Part shown: in pieces, positions 23,817 to 35,925 of the stretch | Layout of the letters: each line of letters begins with the position of its first letter | Position numbering within the stretch: position 1 is the stretch's first letter | DNA from: Chondrosia reniformis | Lineage: Eukaryota; Porifera; Demospongiae; Chondrillida; Chondrillidae | Direction: 5' to 3' | Length of the DNA: 64,000 bases | Assembly: GCA_947172415.1 (NCBI GenBank) | Contig: OX359190.1 | Coordinates: 5,704,001-5,768,000 of the forward strand | Notes under the pieces: model-generated | Told to the model about the DNA's origin: nothing | Database searches by the model: none | Seen by the model: only the letters and a program-made list of their open reading frames with translations | Program-made: the position numbers and the translations under genes

Positions 23817-24245
23817 TTGGCTTTTCCGACCCTTTACCCCAATGGTGAAACTGGTTTTGGCACCATCAGAGAAGTCAAAGTTACACCTCTAGAATATTTT
23901 CCAAGAAGAATGCTTAGTGCTGACTCAAGATGGGCATGTCATCCTGCTTATATCTTTTGGGCCTGTAACATTGTAGAAGCCCTGAAGTTGCAGAGCAGCA
24001 TTTCCATTGCTATGAGGATGCGATCATTCAGAATAGGCCACTGTGAGAAGTCTAACAAGGAAACCAATGAGAAGGAGCTACTCACAGCTGGTTTGCTGCT
24101 AGGATGCCTGGAAAATAACCCTCACTTGCGTGAAAATTGTTATAGCTTCATGAGAGATATTCCTGGCACAAAGGCTTATTGGAACTCAGTAAAGATCCAG
24201 CTATTTGCTAGGTCCTCCCATATTCTTTGTCACACTGAGTGCTGA
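23817..24245 (+). pseudogene. Helitron helicase-like N-terminal domain
   Basis: 142 codons starting MAFPTLYPNGETGFG, the hallmark AFPxLFPxG-type start of the Helitron_like_N domain, then LEYFPRRMLSADSRWACHPA. The domain lies upstream of Rep catalytic motifs in all Helitrons. The frame shifts near 24210-24245, where the continuation (LGPPIFFVTLSADD) is read in the frame of the next entry. Mirrored exactly at 41142-41570. Confidence 0.85.
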
Positions 24246-25360
24246 CGATAATAATTGGGTGGACTTGATGATAGTGCTAAGCAGGAGTATGGGTCAGAAT
24301 CTGTCAGAGGAACAGGCAGCTAATTTATCAGCCAGTGAGAGGAGAGAACTGATGAGGACAAATCCAGTGGTTACAGCTAGGCATTTTGCACATCGCTTTC
24401 AGTGCTTCCTCAGGGAAGTGATTAAAGGATCTTGGCAACCTATTGGTGAGGTAGTTGACTACTTTTGGAGAATTGAATTCCAGTTGAGGGGATCTCCACA
24501 TGTCCATTCCATGTGGTGGATAAGGGATGCTCCAAACTTAGATACTACAGCTGGAAGGCAGATTGCTCCACAGTACATTGATAGGTACATTTCTGTGAAT
24601 ATTCCAACACAAGGTTGCAAAGATGAAGAACTTCATTCATTGGTGTTGAGAGTGCAGCAGCACCATCATACATCAACTTGCAGGAAAGCAACACAAGGGG
24701 AAAAATGTGGCAGACTGCCGATTTGATTTTCCTCAACCTCTGTCAGAAGATACACGGCTGAAAAGCCATGATGATCCTGGAAACAAGTCCAGGTTCTATG
24801 TCTTGAAGAGATCAGCAGGGGAAGAAAACTGCAATCCATACTATACACACCTTCTGAAGGCATGGAAAGCTAATATGGATATACAATTGATTGGATCAGT
24901 ATATGGCACAGCTGCATATGTGTGTTCCTACATGTGTAAATCAGAAAGTGAAGAGGTCAGGAAAGCTATCCGAGATGCATCGGAAAGCTTGCCTCCTCAG
25001 GCTTCAACAAGAAAGCGTCTGTCAAAGATTGGCAACACAATGCTGACCCATCATGAGTTGAGTGCCCAGGAGGCAGCATATCGATTGTGTCACTTGCCTC
25101 TGAAAGAAAATTCAAGAAAAGTTGTATTCCTTAACACTACCAGACCAGAAAAGAGAACGCGGTTACTCAAGAGTAGGTCTGAATTGCTTGAATTGGAGGA
25201 TGATTCCTCTGATAGTTTTGCCCCTGGTATCTTTGATAGATATGCCTCTAGACCTGACACACCAGAATTTGCAAGCATGACCTTGGCTCACTTTGCAGTG
25301 TGGTATGATGTAGATACACGGGTGTTGGGAAAGTTGGAATGGACCAGCACAGTCTCGTAA
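24205..25360 (+). pseudogene. Helitron Rep (HUH endonuclease) domain, frameshifted
   Basis: The first frame (24205-24726) has FFVTLSADDNNW and the metal-binding HUH motif in LRGSPHVHSMWWI, His codons at 24499 and 24505. The second frame (24707-25360) continues with CRFDFPQP and the two-tyrosine motif AAYVCSYMCK, Tyr codons at 24917 and 24929, the catalytic pair that nicks and joins DNA. It then has FDRYASRPDTPEFASMTLAHFAVWYD, typical of the Rep-helicase junction. One frameshift (around 24690-24710) separates HUH from Y2, so a full Rep cannot be made without recoding. All key residues are present. Identical copy at 40027-41182 (-). Confidence 0.88.
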
Positions 25361-25364
25361 CCAG

Positions 25365-25946
25365 TTGCAGAATGACATGGGATGGGTTCATCTGAGAAGG
25401 AAGCAAGCCTGTCTTCAAATCCCAGTACAGACAGTAGAAAGTCATGGTGATGACTATTACTACAGTTTGCTGCTACTATACATCCCTTGGAGGAAGGAAC
25501 CTGAGGATCTGTTGAAAGGTCACTCTTCTGCAATGCAGGCTTTCATTGTACGAGAAGGAGAAATGGTTGTTTTTAATGCTCACAATCATGCCTTTGCAGA
25601 TGAAGTGCAGAAGGCTGTTGTGCAATTACAAGCCTTGGAAGACGATGCCTACCAAGATGTTGTTTCCCCAATGGCACAGCAGGCTCAAAGGGAGGATGCT
25701 GCACAACCCTTTATTGAGGCTGAAGGAGGGTTGATGAACCCAGAGCATTTCATGGACCCAGCATGCCTTGATGATGACAATCTGAGTGCAATAGATGAAG
25801 AACATATGCTCTTAAATGACAATGATGACGACATTGGAGCTATCAGTAGACACTCCCTTATGGATAGGGCATTTAGGCAACTCATTGCAAGTTTGAATAC
25901 AAAGCAGCGTATTCCATTTGACATTGTTGTGCACCACACTCGTTAG
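25365..25946 (+). pseudogene. Helitron Rep-helicase linker with PIF1 Q motif
   Basis: 193 codons. LLLYIPWRKEPEDLLKG is the conserved PW-R-EEDLL segment of Helitron proteins. The acidic middle leads to LNTKQRIPFDIVV, which fits the PIF1-family Q motif (adenine recognition). A TAG at 25944-25946 interrupts the frame; the same frame continues directly into the Walker A region, so this is a nonsense change rather than a domain end. Mirrored at 39441-40022. Confidence 0.8.
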
Positions 25947-27796
25947 TTGCACAAACACAGGATGAAAATACGCCACAAACCTCCAGAACCATTTCATCTG
26001 TTTGTGACAGGTGGAGCAGGCACTGGAAAATCACATGTAATTAGGGCTATTAAAGAGCATATGGAACGTTCTATGTCAGTGAGTCAAGAGATGCATGCCT
26101 GTATGTTGATGGCACCCACCTTGGTAGCAGCCTTCAACATTGGAGGCCTCACAATCCATAGAGCATTGCGGCTTCAGGTGGAGCATGGCAGAACTGCTCA
26201 TCAATTGCAGCTGAATGCCCTAGCCCTGCATGACTTGAGGAATCTGTGGCAAGGAGTGCACACCATCATCATTGATGAAATCAGTATGGTGTCTTCCCAG
26301 ATACTGGGCAGTTCACAGTCGACTGTGTGAGATTTATGGCAATGATGAGATCTTTTGTGGCTTGAATGTACCAGCTATCTCCATTGAACCGTAGTTTTAT
26401 ATTCAGTCAGAAACCTAGACGCTCATCGGGGCGACTGGCTTCACACCTTTGGAGGGATTTCTTCAAGGTGATTGAACTGGAAGTGAACATGCGTCAGCAG
26501 AATGATGTTTCATTCTCAGACATACTTAATCGGATCAGGACGGGCGTGCACACCAATGAAGATGTGAAAGTTATTTAAAGACGTTTGGTTTCGGGGGGAC
26601 TGTGGATTTGCTGGCTTCCCCATTTGATACAGCTCTGACATTGTATCCTCGTAGAGTAGATGTTGATGGGCACAATGAAATGCAGATAAAAAGTCTAGCA
26701 AAGAGCAGTCAAATCTATAGTATTGATGCCGAGCATGCAATATTAGAGAGTCGAGGGCAAATTTATGCCAATATTAAATACAATGAGGTTCCCGAACGTC
26801 TCATTCCACAAGATGATAAAGACTGTGCTGCGCTGCCCCGTATACTGAGGCTAGCAGTTGGTGCTAGATTAATGTTGCGATGAAACATTAACTGTGGTGA
26901 TGGCTTGGTGAATGGTGCCAGAGGAACAATTGTAGGCTTCAAGTGGTCAAGAAATGCAAGGCATCAGAGTATGCCTTGTGAATCACCCACAGAGGTATAT
27001 GTGAGATTCTTAGATACCAATGTGGGGAAATTGTCAAAGGTACCATGTTGTCTCGGGGGAACAGCATGTTGTACCAATTCAGCTTATTCCTGCACGTTTC
27101 TATGGAAAGGAAGGTACACTCCTGCAGAGAACACAGATTCCCTTGATTCTGGGCTGGGCAGCAACTATTCACGAGGTGCAAGGATTGTCTCTTGATGCAG
27201 CAGTCATGGATTTAGGGAAGGATGTAGTTGAACCTGGAATGGCCTATGTAGCTCTTAGTCGTGTGCGCACACTGAATGGAGTGGCCCTCCTGAACTTTCA
27301 GCCAAAGAAGATGACGGCAAACAAGAGAGTCCATGAGGAAATGGCAAGGCTACGACAAGAATCTGCTCATAGTGGTGAGGAATCAGAAAAAGAGGAGCTA
27401 ATATCAGGTCATTTTGTCCAGAATTGTAGTCAAAATGAGGAGAAATCAAGTGCTGCAGTAAAGGGTAGTAGTGCTTTGGTACACAATGACAAGTGCATGT
27501 CACAATCTTATGTTAAGATTGCGGATAAAGGGACACATGGCAAGGAGTATACATCGGAACCATTGGTGGTTGGCAGTCAGTCTGTGCATTCAGACATCCC
27601 AATTACTTATGTTGACACACTTGTGTTGTCACTGAAAACAACACTTGAAGCTTTAGTGACTAGTAACACTTTGAATAGTGAATCAATAGTGAGATGGTCC
27701 AAGTGTCATCACAGTGAATTACAGACTATTTGTAAAGTGGTCAATCGTCCTTCCGCGCAACTTTCAGTAACGTGCATCATCAAGTGGATGTTGTAG
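25947..27796 (+). pseudogene. Helitron PIF1-type helicase, broken by deletion, stop and frameshifts
   Basis: Motif I GGAGTGKS (26010-26033), motif Ia LMAPTLVAAFNIGGLTIHRAL and motif II IIIDEISMVS (Asp-Glu codons at 26274-26279) mark an SF1B PIF1 helicase. Around 26370 the sequence jumps from FCGLNV to YQLSPL; the usual intervening segment with the motif III Gly-Asp is missing. A TGA (26881-26883) sits between MLR and NINCGDGLVNGARGT, where related proteins have Arg. After another frameshift the C-terminal motifs appear at 27020-27330: ILGWAATIHEVQGLSLDA and AYVALSRVRTLNG. The tail to 27796 is unassigned. Not functional as written. All lesions are shared with 37591-39440 (-). Confidence 0.88.
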
Positions 27797-28442
27797 TAAA
27801 AGACAAAGTCTTTCCAGCTTTTACATCACCGTACATGCCAGTTTGCACTAAAGGAGGTGGAAATTGTAGGTATCATATGCTATCTTTGGCCCTTTGTGGA
27901 ACAGAGCAGTACATGTGCCACTTGAGATTGTTGACCGCTTATAGCCTCATTATGCATCAACAACATATGCTAAAAGCCATTCAGCCAACTGCTAGGATAC
28001 TTCTACCGTTGCAGAAACGAGATACTGCTTCAGTTGCTAAAGCAGCAGAAGTACAGTTGCTGGAACTACTTCGCAGTTCGATCACTGACATGTCTGGGGA
28101 AACCAATTTCATCTGTATGCACAGGCAATGATTTTGGAGAGGTCCATTTGGTTGTATGGTGTGATGTACAGCAGATGCCTCCAAGATGAAGGAAAGCAGC
28201 TCCAACAAATTAAGCAGGATTTAACACCTACTGAATTGCAAGATCTGTTTGAAATGAGAGACAAGAGGTTGAATAACAGCGTTTGCTATCGCTCTGATGC
28301 AGTCCCAGAAGAGCATGTTCCCCTTTTAGGATTTCTGGATTCCTCTCATTTCACTGCCATTCTTCCAATGGTGTCTGCAAAATGTTCCTTAGGGTTTGCT
28401 CCATTTACCACCTTCATGTCACAGTGGGCTCCTGAAGAGTGA
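27772..28442 (+). pseudogene. OTU-like cysteine protease domain of Helitron, split in two frames
   Basis: The first frame (27772-28131) has VCTKGGGNCRYHMLSLALCG, matching the OTU box (normally DGNC followed by xxxAxSxxLxG). The Cys codon is at 27865, but the Asp before GNC is replaced by Gly (GGT at 27856-27858, one transition from GAT). The second frame (28128-28442) carries the C-terminal part with LDSSHFTAILP, whose His (28347) fits the catalytic His. OTU domains are known from Helentron-type and some other animal Helitrons; their role there is unclear. The frameshift plus missing Asp suggest a dead protease. Mirrored at 36945-37615. Confidence 0.7.
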
Positions 28443-29234
28443 TATACACAAATGTGCCAACTACCATCATCGGTTGCAGTGTTTGTGTATCATGGCAAGT
28501 GAATGGTAGAATACGGTGACTGCAAAGGCTGACGTGGTGATGTCAAGTTATATAGAATTTAGTATTTGAGGCTACTTTCAACTCACGGAAGTATTTTGAA
28601 GTTTACGTATAATATATTTTCTAAGTGTTTGTAAATTTTCTACATCAATAATGTATTTTGACAATAAGTCACACTCTACAGCAATACAGGGTGTTAGTAT
28701 GAGTTCATATGTATTTGGTAATTTTGAATGTTTTCTCTGATGTGTGGTTGGCAGTGTCACAGTTATTGTCCTCTTTTGTGCTTTACTAAGAAGCAAAGAT
28801 GCATGGAGCAGGCAATTTAAAAGCTTTCTGGTAAGTCAACAGTTTCAATTTCTTTAATTGTATATCTCATTTGGCTTTCACTTACGAAATTCATTGCAAA
28901 TTTCTAATTGTTCTCACATCACTGCAGGTCACTCCTTACCTTCACAACTAGAGAGAAAAAAATATTATAGAAGAAGATACATGTTTTGAATCACTATAGA
29001 ACGCATAATTTAGACCTGCATCGGGGAAACATGAGGAGTGAGCAAGCATTTCATTAGCAAGTCTAACAAGTAAGTGTACATATAATATGATTGCTAATTA
29101 ACTCATGCACACTACTGCGAAGTGCTGTTAATATGTAAGTGTACTCTTTTCCTTCAGGTATCCACATATTCCTTCCAACAAATCAATGCATTTCTGAGAA
29201 GCACTGGATAAACATGTTTGGAACCAAAGAAATA
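28443..29234 (+). other. Helitron 3' region, left copy
   Basis: AT-rich non-coding sequence after the OTU-like frame. It matches the right copy without net length change to 29234, with scattered substitutions from about 28866 on. It ends at AAATAAA, where minus-oriented satellite begins. No terminal hairpin plus CTRR is found here. Confidence 0.6.
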
Positions 29235-32200
29235 AAGTTATAGGTACTATTGATATGTGCTAGTTGTATGTACCAGTTGTATGTACTAGGTGTATGTACA
29301 ATTTCTATGTACTAGATGTGTGTTCTCGTTGTTTGTACAAGTTGCATGTACTAGTTGTACGTATTGGTTGAATGTACAGTTTGTATGTACTAGTTGTATG
29401 TACCAGTTATAGATGTATATTCTAATTATATGTTCCACTTGTATGTACAAGTTGTAAGAACTAGTAATGTATTCATTGTATGTTGTATCTATATGTACTA
29501 GTTATATGTGCATGTACTAGTTATATGTACTAGGTGTGTGTACAATTTGTGCGTACTAGATGTATGTACCAGTTGTTTTTACCAGTTGTCTGGAATAGTT
29601 GTGTGTACCAGTTGCTTGTAATAGTTGTATGAACTAGTTCTATGTAGTAGTTGTATGTACTAGTGGAAATCACTAGTTATAGGTACTAGTTAGAGGTACT
29701 AGTTGTAGATACTATTTGTACATACTATTTGTATATTCTAGTTGTATGTAAAAATAGTATATACTGTTTGCACTAGTTGGATGTACTAGTTATACGTATA
29801 GGTTGAATGTTCTGTTTGTATGTACTAGTTTATGTACTAGTTATATTTGTATGTTCTAGTTATATGTTCTACTTGTGTGTACAAGTTGTATGTATTAGTT
29901 ATGTATTAGTGGTATGTAGTATTTATATGTACTAGTTATATGTGTATACTCTAGTTATATATACTAGATGTATGTAAAATTTGTATGTATTAGATGTATG
30001 TTCTAGTTGTTTGTACCAGTTGCATGTACTAGTTGTATTTACTAGTTGTATGTACTATTTATATGTACAAGTTATATGTGTATGTTCTAGTTATCCTTAC
30101 TAGTTCTTTTGTACAAGTTGTATCTATGAGTTGTATATTCTAGTTGTATCTACTAGTTGTGGGTATTGGTTGTATGTACTAGTTGTATGTACTAGTTGTA
30201 TGTACTAGCTACATCTACTAGTTTTATGTACTAGTTGTATGTACTGGTTGTATGTACTATTTATGTGTACTGGGTTTATGTACAAGTTGTTTGTACTAGT
30301 TGTACGTATTGGTTGAATGTACTGTTTGAATGTACTAGTTGTATGTACTAGTTATGTATTCGTTGTATGTAGTATCTATATGAAATAGTTATATGTGTAA
30401 GTACTAGTTAAATATACTAGGTGTATGTACAATTTGTGCGTACTAGATGTATGTACTAGTTGTATGTACCAGTTGTCTGTACTAGTTGTATGTACCAGTT
30501 GCATGTACTAGTTGTATGTATTAGTTGTTTGTACTATTTGTATGTACAAGTTATATGTGTATGTTCTAGTTATCCTTATTAGTTGTATGTACAAGTTGTA
30601 TGTACGACTTGTCTGTACTAGTTTTATGAACTAGTTATATGTACTAGTTGTATGTACTAGTGGCAATCACTAGTTATAGGTACTAGTTATAGGTACCAGT
30701 TGTAGGTACTAGTTGTACATACTATTTGTATATTCTAGTTGTATGTACGAGTAATGTGTACTGGTTGTATGTACTAGTTATATGTACTGGTTGCATATAT
30801 ATATTAGTTATGTACTAGTTGTATGGACTAGTTTTATGTACTGTTTGTATGTACTGTTTGTAGGTACTAGTCGTATGTACTAGTTGTAGGTTCTAGTGGT
30901 AATCAATAGTTATAGGTACAAGTTATATGCGCATATTCTAGTTATCCTTAGTAGGTCTATGTACAAGTTGTATGTACGAGTTGTATGTACGAGTTGTTTG
31001 TACGAGATTTTTGTACTAGTTGTATGATCTAGTTATATGTACTAGTTGTTTGTACTAGTTGAATGTACTAATGGTAATCACTAGTTATAGTTACTAGTTA
31101 TATGTTCTAGTTGCATATACTAGTTATGTACTAATTGTATGTACTAGTTGTATGTACTGGTTGTATGTACTGGTTGTATGTACTAGTCGTATGTAGTAGG
31201 TGTATGTACTACTTGTATGAACTACTTATATTTATTAGTTTTATGAATTTGTTATATGTACTAGTTGTAATCACTAGTTATTGGTACTACTTGTATATGC
31301 TAGGTTTGTATTCGAGTTGTATGTACTGGTTGTATGTAGTAGTTGTGTGCACCAGTTGTATGTCTACGTTCTAGTTAAATGTACTAGCTGTATGTACTAG
31401 TTGTATGTACTAGTTGTACCTACTGGTTGTATGAATTAGTTATAGGTACTAGTTCTAGGTACTATTTATATATACTAGTTGTATGTACTTTATATTATAT
31501 GTGTATGTTCTAGTTATCCTTACTAGTGCTATGTACAAGGTTTATGTTAGATTTGTATGTAATAGTTGTATGGACCTATTATATGCCCTAGTTGTGTGTA
31601 CTAGTATTATGTACTAGTGGTAATCACTAGTTATGACTACTAGTTATATTTATTAGTTGTATGTACTAGTTGTAAGAACTAGTAATATGTACTAGTGGTA
31701 TGTACTAGTTATATGTACTATTTGTATTTACTAATTGAATGGACTAGCTATAAGTACTATTAATATGTACTAGTTGCATGTACTAGATATATGTACTACC
31801 TGTATGCACTAGGTATTTGTACTAATTGTATGTACTCGTGGTGTGGACTAGTTGTATGTACTGGTTGTATGTACAAGTTGTATGTACTTGGTTTATGTAC
31901 TATTTATATGTTCTAGTTGTATGTACTATTTATATGTACTAGTTATATGTGAATGTTCTAGTTATATGTACTAGTTGTATGTACAAGTTGTATGTACTAG
32001 TTGTTTGTTCTACTTTTATGTACTGGTAGAATGTTCTGTTTATATGTACTAGTCATATGTGTATGTTCTAGTTATATGTACTCGTTACTAGTTGGATATA
32101 CTAGTTGTACGTTCTAGTACTAGTTATGTTTATTAGTTGGAATTACTAGTTGTAGGTACTTGTTTTATGTACTAGTTGTACGTTCTAGTCATAGATATGC

Positions 32201-33606
32201 TTATTAGTTGGAAATACTAGTTGTACATACAAATAGAAGTTATATTTACCAGTTGTAGGAACTAGTTTTATGTTCTAGCTGTATGTACTAGTTGTATGTA
32301 CTACTTGCATGAACTAGTAGTAGGTACTAGTTGTATGTACTAGGTGTATTTACTAGTTGTATGTATTCGCTACAAGTTGAATGTACTATATAGATTTTTG
32401 TATGTACTAGTTGTAGTTATATTTGCTTGTTGTAGGTGCAAGTTTTATATATTAGTTGTATATACTAGTTTTATGTTCTAGTTTTATGTATTAGTTGTAT
32501 GTACTGGTTTATTAATTAGTGGTAGATACTATTGTATGTATTAGGTATATGCACTAGTTGTATGTACTCGTTACTAATTGTATGTACTAAGCTTATGTAC
32601 TAGTTGTATGTATTCATTACTAGTTGTATGTACTAGTTGCACATACTAGTACTAGTTATCTTTTCTAGTAGTAGGAACAACTTGTATGTATTAGTTTTAT
32701 GTGAATGTTCTAGTTATATGTTCTAGTAATATGTACTAGTTGTATCTGCTAGTTTTATGTACTAGTTGTAAGTACTAGTACTAGTTACGTGTATTAGTTG
32801 AAAGTACTAGTTGTATGTACTTTTTGTATGTACTAGTTGTACATTCTAGAACTAGTTCATTTTATTAATTGGAAGTACTAATTGTATGTAATTGTTGTTT
32901 GTACTAGATGTAGGAACTAGTTACTCGCTTTATTTACTAGTTGTATGTACTAATACAAGATATATTTACCAGTTGTAGAAACTAGTTTTATGTTCTAGCT
33001 GTATGTACTAGTTGTATGTACTACTTGGATGAACTAGTTGTAGGTACTAGTTGTAAGTACTAGGTGTAGTTACTAGTTGTATGTATTCGCTACTAATTGT
33101 ATGTACTAGATTTTTGTGTGTACTAGTAGTAGTTATATTTACTTGTTGTAGGTACAAGTTTTACATATTGGTTGTATATACTAGTTTTATGTTCTAGTTT
33201 TATGTATGTATTAGGTGTATGTATTGGTTTATTAATTAGTTGTAGGTACTAGTTGTATGTATTAGGTATATGCACTAGTTGTATGTACTCATTACTAGTT
33301 GTATGTACTAATTGCATGTACTAGTACTAGTTATATTTCCTAATAGTAGGAACTACTTGTATGTATTAGTTGTATGTTCTAGTTGTTGGACCTAGTTACT
33401 AGTTCTTTGTACTAGTTGTATGTACTTGTTTTATGTACTAGTTCTATGTAATAGAACTAGTTATATTTACTAGTTGTATGTGCTATTTTTATGTACTAGG
33501 AGTATGTACTACTTGTAGTGCTAGTTGTATGAACTAGTTGTATGTACTAGTTGTTTGTAATAGTTGTATGTACCAGTTGTAAATACTAGTTGTATGTACC
33601 AGTTGC
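29235..33606 (-). repeat. 13-bp minisatellite, - orientation (tract F)
   Basis: Tandem copies of TGTATGTACTAGT, the reverse complement of the unit in tracts A-E. Near 32200-32600 and 32950-33330 long blocks recur (for example TATATTTACCAGTTGTAG, ATTAATTAGTTGTAGG), an offset near 750 bp. Confidence 0.93.
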
Positions 33607-33706
33607 ATGAAAAATCGAAGATACCATTTTCCTACATGCTATATGCCTGTTCTGTAAAAAGAGCCTATAGGGGAACTAAACGTAAAGAGAGCTTTAGATG
33701 AAGATA
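33607..33706 (-). mobile_element. 3'-end fragment of second PLE family (copy C, inverted)
   Basis: About 100 bp that is the reverse complement of 6146-6245 and 49396-49495. Read on the minus strand it ends in GATTTTTCAT and joins satellite (GCAACTGGTA) at the same phase as the other copies. Severely 5'-truncated. Confidence 0.85.
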
Positions 33707-34048
33707 CATGTACTACTTGTGCTTATTAGTTGTATGTACTATTCATGCGTACAAGTTATATGTGTACGTTCCAGTTATCCTTACTAGTTCTATGCACAAG
33801 TTTTATGTAAGAGTTGTATGTATTAGTTGTATGAACAAGTAAATGTACTAGTTGCATGTAAAAGTTGAATGTACTAGTTGTATGTACTAGTTGTTTTTAC
33901 TAGTTGTATGTACTAGTTGTATTTACTAGTTGTTTGTACCAGTAGCATGTACTAGTTGTATGCATTAGTTTTATGTACTATTTATGTGTACAAGTTATAT
34001 GTGTATGTTCTAGTTATCCTTCCTAGTTCTATGTACAAGTTGTACGTA
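33707..34048 (-). repeat. 13-bp minisatellite, - orientation (tract G)
   Basis: Continuation of the minus-oriented array after the PLE fragment, to the ACGACGCAGATT junction. Confidence 0.9.
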
Positions 34049-35440
34049 CGACGCAGATTTGACTTGCCTTGAGTGTGAGCTAGGAGTACCGTTGGTTGTT
34101 TGCATGCATTCACATAAACAACAGGGTGAGAGACAATTTGGTAACTTGCACACAAGGGACATTGTTCATGAAATAAATTAAAGGCCCCAGCCTTTATGTC
34201 CGATAATAATCACCGCAGATTTGACTTGCCTTGAGTGTGACTCAAGGCAAGTCAAATCTGCGGTGATTATTGGCTGAGACCCCCTGCCTGAGACTGGAAT
34301 TTTTGCTGATAATGGCATGCAGATGCATCATCTTCAGTCTATACTAAGGTGTGAAAAGGTAATTGGAAGGCCATGCGTTTAACCTTATATGATCTGTAGA
34401 GATTACTACTCTGTATGCAGCAGTTTTTCAGTGTGTCTAAAGTCTTGTAGCGTTTAATATACCTGATTGTGATTATTTTGGGAGTCATTTGCATCCGTAT
34501 TATATTATATACCTCAGTGTGATTTTCTTGGGAGTCACTTGCATCCGTGTATAAATTTGTAACTTGCACTGTGTAGTACTTGATTGTATTTAAACATGCT
34601 TAATATAGCACTCCTTATTCCTACACATGGACAATTATATACCCCTACGTATTCAATTACACTCGTGCACACGTACACACATGGATAAGTAATAGAAAAC
34701 ATAAGCAGAGATGACGGAGCTTAAAGTACCACAGTTTTACTACGGTCGTCTAAACGAATTTCTTTTATTTCTTTACATCAATATATATAGCAACACTTTT
34801 GGCTTAAACTTAGCATGAACGTATACAAATACGTTTTATCTAACCTTCGCTACAACTCGCTTATTCGGTAGCTCCTTCTCGTAGGAGAGCGTCGACTTGT
34901 CATAGCCATTCTCGAAAGATGATCTTCTTTAGCAACGAGTCGGTGACGTTTACGCAACGTCACATGATTCACAAAATGTGTGTATGGAGCGACATACGAA
35001 GGTGTTGGTGAGGCAATAGAAAAACATCACAAAACATCACCAGCTTGCGCAATCGTAACTTTGAATTCTTCATTATATCTTGATTATTTTGCTCATTTAA
35101 CTAAGCAAAACTTCGCCAGACGTTTCTTATACACATGTACCATGATATATGTTGATTTCACAGTTATCTAACAAACTGAAAATTTTTATCAATATAACAC
35201 ATGGTTTGCATATAAATTTCCCATAGGTTTTCTATAGTCCTATGCCCTTTTATATGCAAACTTTCTCCTCCGTTTTCTAACAAACGGAGGCCTAAATAAA
35301 AAATCCCTTAATTTGAAACGAGTTTTATACCCTAAACTTAATGATGATATGCCCATTTTGTTTTTAGGTTCTTTCTTGGAGCCATATGAATTATTTAATT
35401 ATTTATATTAGATTACCTTAGTATATTGTAACTTGCACTG
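34049..35440. other. Unassigned segment between satellite and hairpin-ended repeat
   Basis: Contains a near-perfect palindrome (34205-34271), a second copy of its arm (34052-34078), a tandem pair of about 53 bp at about 34460-34550 (each with TTGGGAGTCA), and AT-rich DNA. One short frame at 34980 shows no domain. I cannot assign a function. Confidence 0.45.
34205..34271. repeat. Perfect 32-bp palindrome with 3-nt loop
   Basis: Arms begin AATAATCACCGCAGATTTGA and the second arm is the exact reverse complement, separated by GTG. An additional direct copy of the inner arm (CGCAGATTTGACTTGCC) is at 34052. It would extrude as a cruciform or mark a fold-back junction. Confidence 0.85.
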
Positions 35441-35717
35441 TATATATATATATATAATACATTTTATGCACAAGTATTATAACACTTATTTTATATGTTA
35501 ATACATCGTTTTTACAAATGGTGGCGTTCAGGAAGCTATAGTTTTCGAAGCTTTTCCATTGTTATTTATAAAGTTCAGGACATTTAAGCGTCCTCAATCG
35601 TTCGTTTTACAAATATATATAGATTAAATCCCAACGAAGCGGCAGAGTAGTTGGAGTTAATTCAGGGGGCACAGCCCCACAAGTTTTTAAACTCAAAATA
35701 CTTCTTTTTTTCTGGTT
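35440..35717 (+). mobile_element. Hairpin-ended small repeat, copy 1
   Basis: Shares the order of 61933-62340: AATACATCGTTTTTACAAATGG, GGCGTTCAGGAAGCT, a TTCAGGACATTTAAGCGTCC block, then AGTAGTTGGAGTT and a GGGG/CCCC hairpin tail. The 5' end is less clear. Non-coding. Confidence 0.65.
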
Positions 35718-35842
35718 GGATGTACTCATTGTATGTACTAGTGTATGTGCTTGTTATATGTACTAATTGTATGTATTAGTTATATGAACTAGTTATAAAC
35801 TAGTAGTGTTTTGTAGTTATATGTGCTAGTTGCATAAACAAG
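35718..35842 (-). repeat. Short minisatellite patch, - orientation (tract H)
   Basis: About ten degenerate TGTATGTACTAGT units between two hairpin tails. Confidence 0.8.
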
Positions 35843-35925
35843 TAGTTCGAGTTAAAAAACTCGTGGGGCTGCCGCCCCCCGAATGAACTCGAACTACTTG
35901 GCTCCCTTCGGTCGCTGTGGCCTTA
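35843..35925 (-). repeat. Hairpin tail of the small repeat family
   Basis: AAGTAGTTCGAGTT is mirrored by AACTCGAACTACTT around a GGGGCTGCCGCCCC inner hairpin. It matches the tails at 35640-35710 and 62270-62330. It lies downstream of the right Helitron copy, so it may be that element's 3' hairpin or a separate repeat. Confidence 0.6.

Larger units (their letters stand above)
18315..29234 (+). mobile_element. Helitron, left copy
   Basis: The limits come from comparison with the inverted right copy: homology starts at 18315 (CCTCTACTAACG, versus TCTCTACTAAAG in the right copy) and stops at 29234, just after AAATAAA. The order is: about 3.3 kb of 5' non-coding sequence; a 2A/repeat ORF; DUF6570-like region; Helitron-N; HUH Rep; PIF1 helicase; OTU-like domain; about 790 bp of 3' sequence. 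Helitrons transpose by a rolling-circle-like process using Rep plus helicase. Downstream the element joins directly to minus-oriented satellite, so its own 3' hairpin and CTRR end appear to be lost. Several stops and frameshifts make it non-autonomous. Confidence 0.85.

Noticed and set aside
28578..28796. 72-codon minus-strand frame, mirrored at 36591-36809
   Set aside because: Lies antisense in the Helitron 3' region, has no motif, and its conservation is explained by identity of the two arms.
29235..33606. Telomeric repeat array
   Set aside because: The unit TGTATGTACTAGT does not match known animal telomere motifs such as TTAGGG, and tracts occur in both orientations inside the window.
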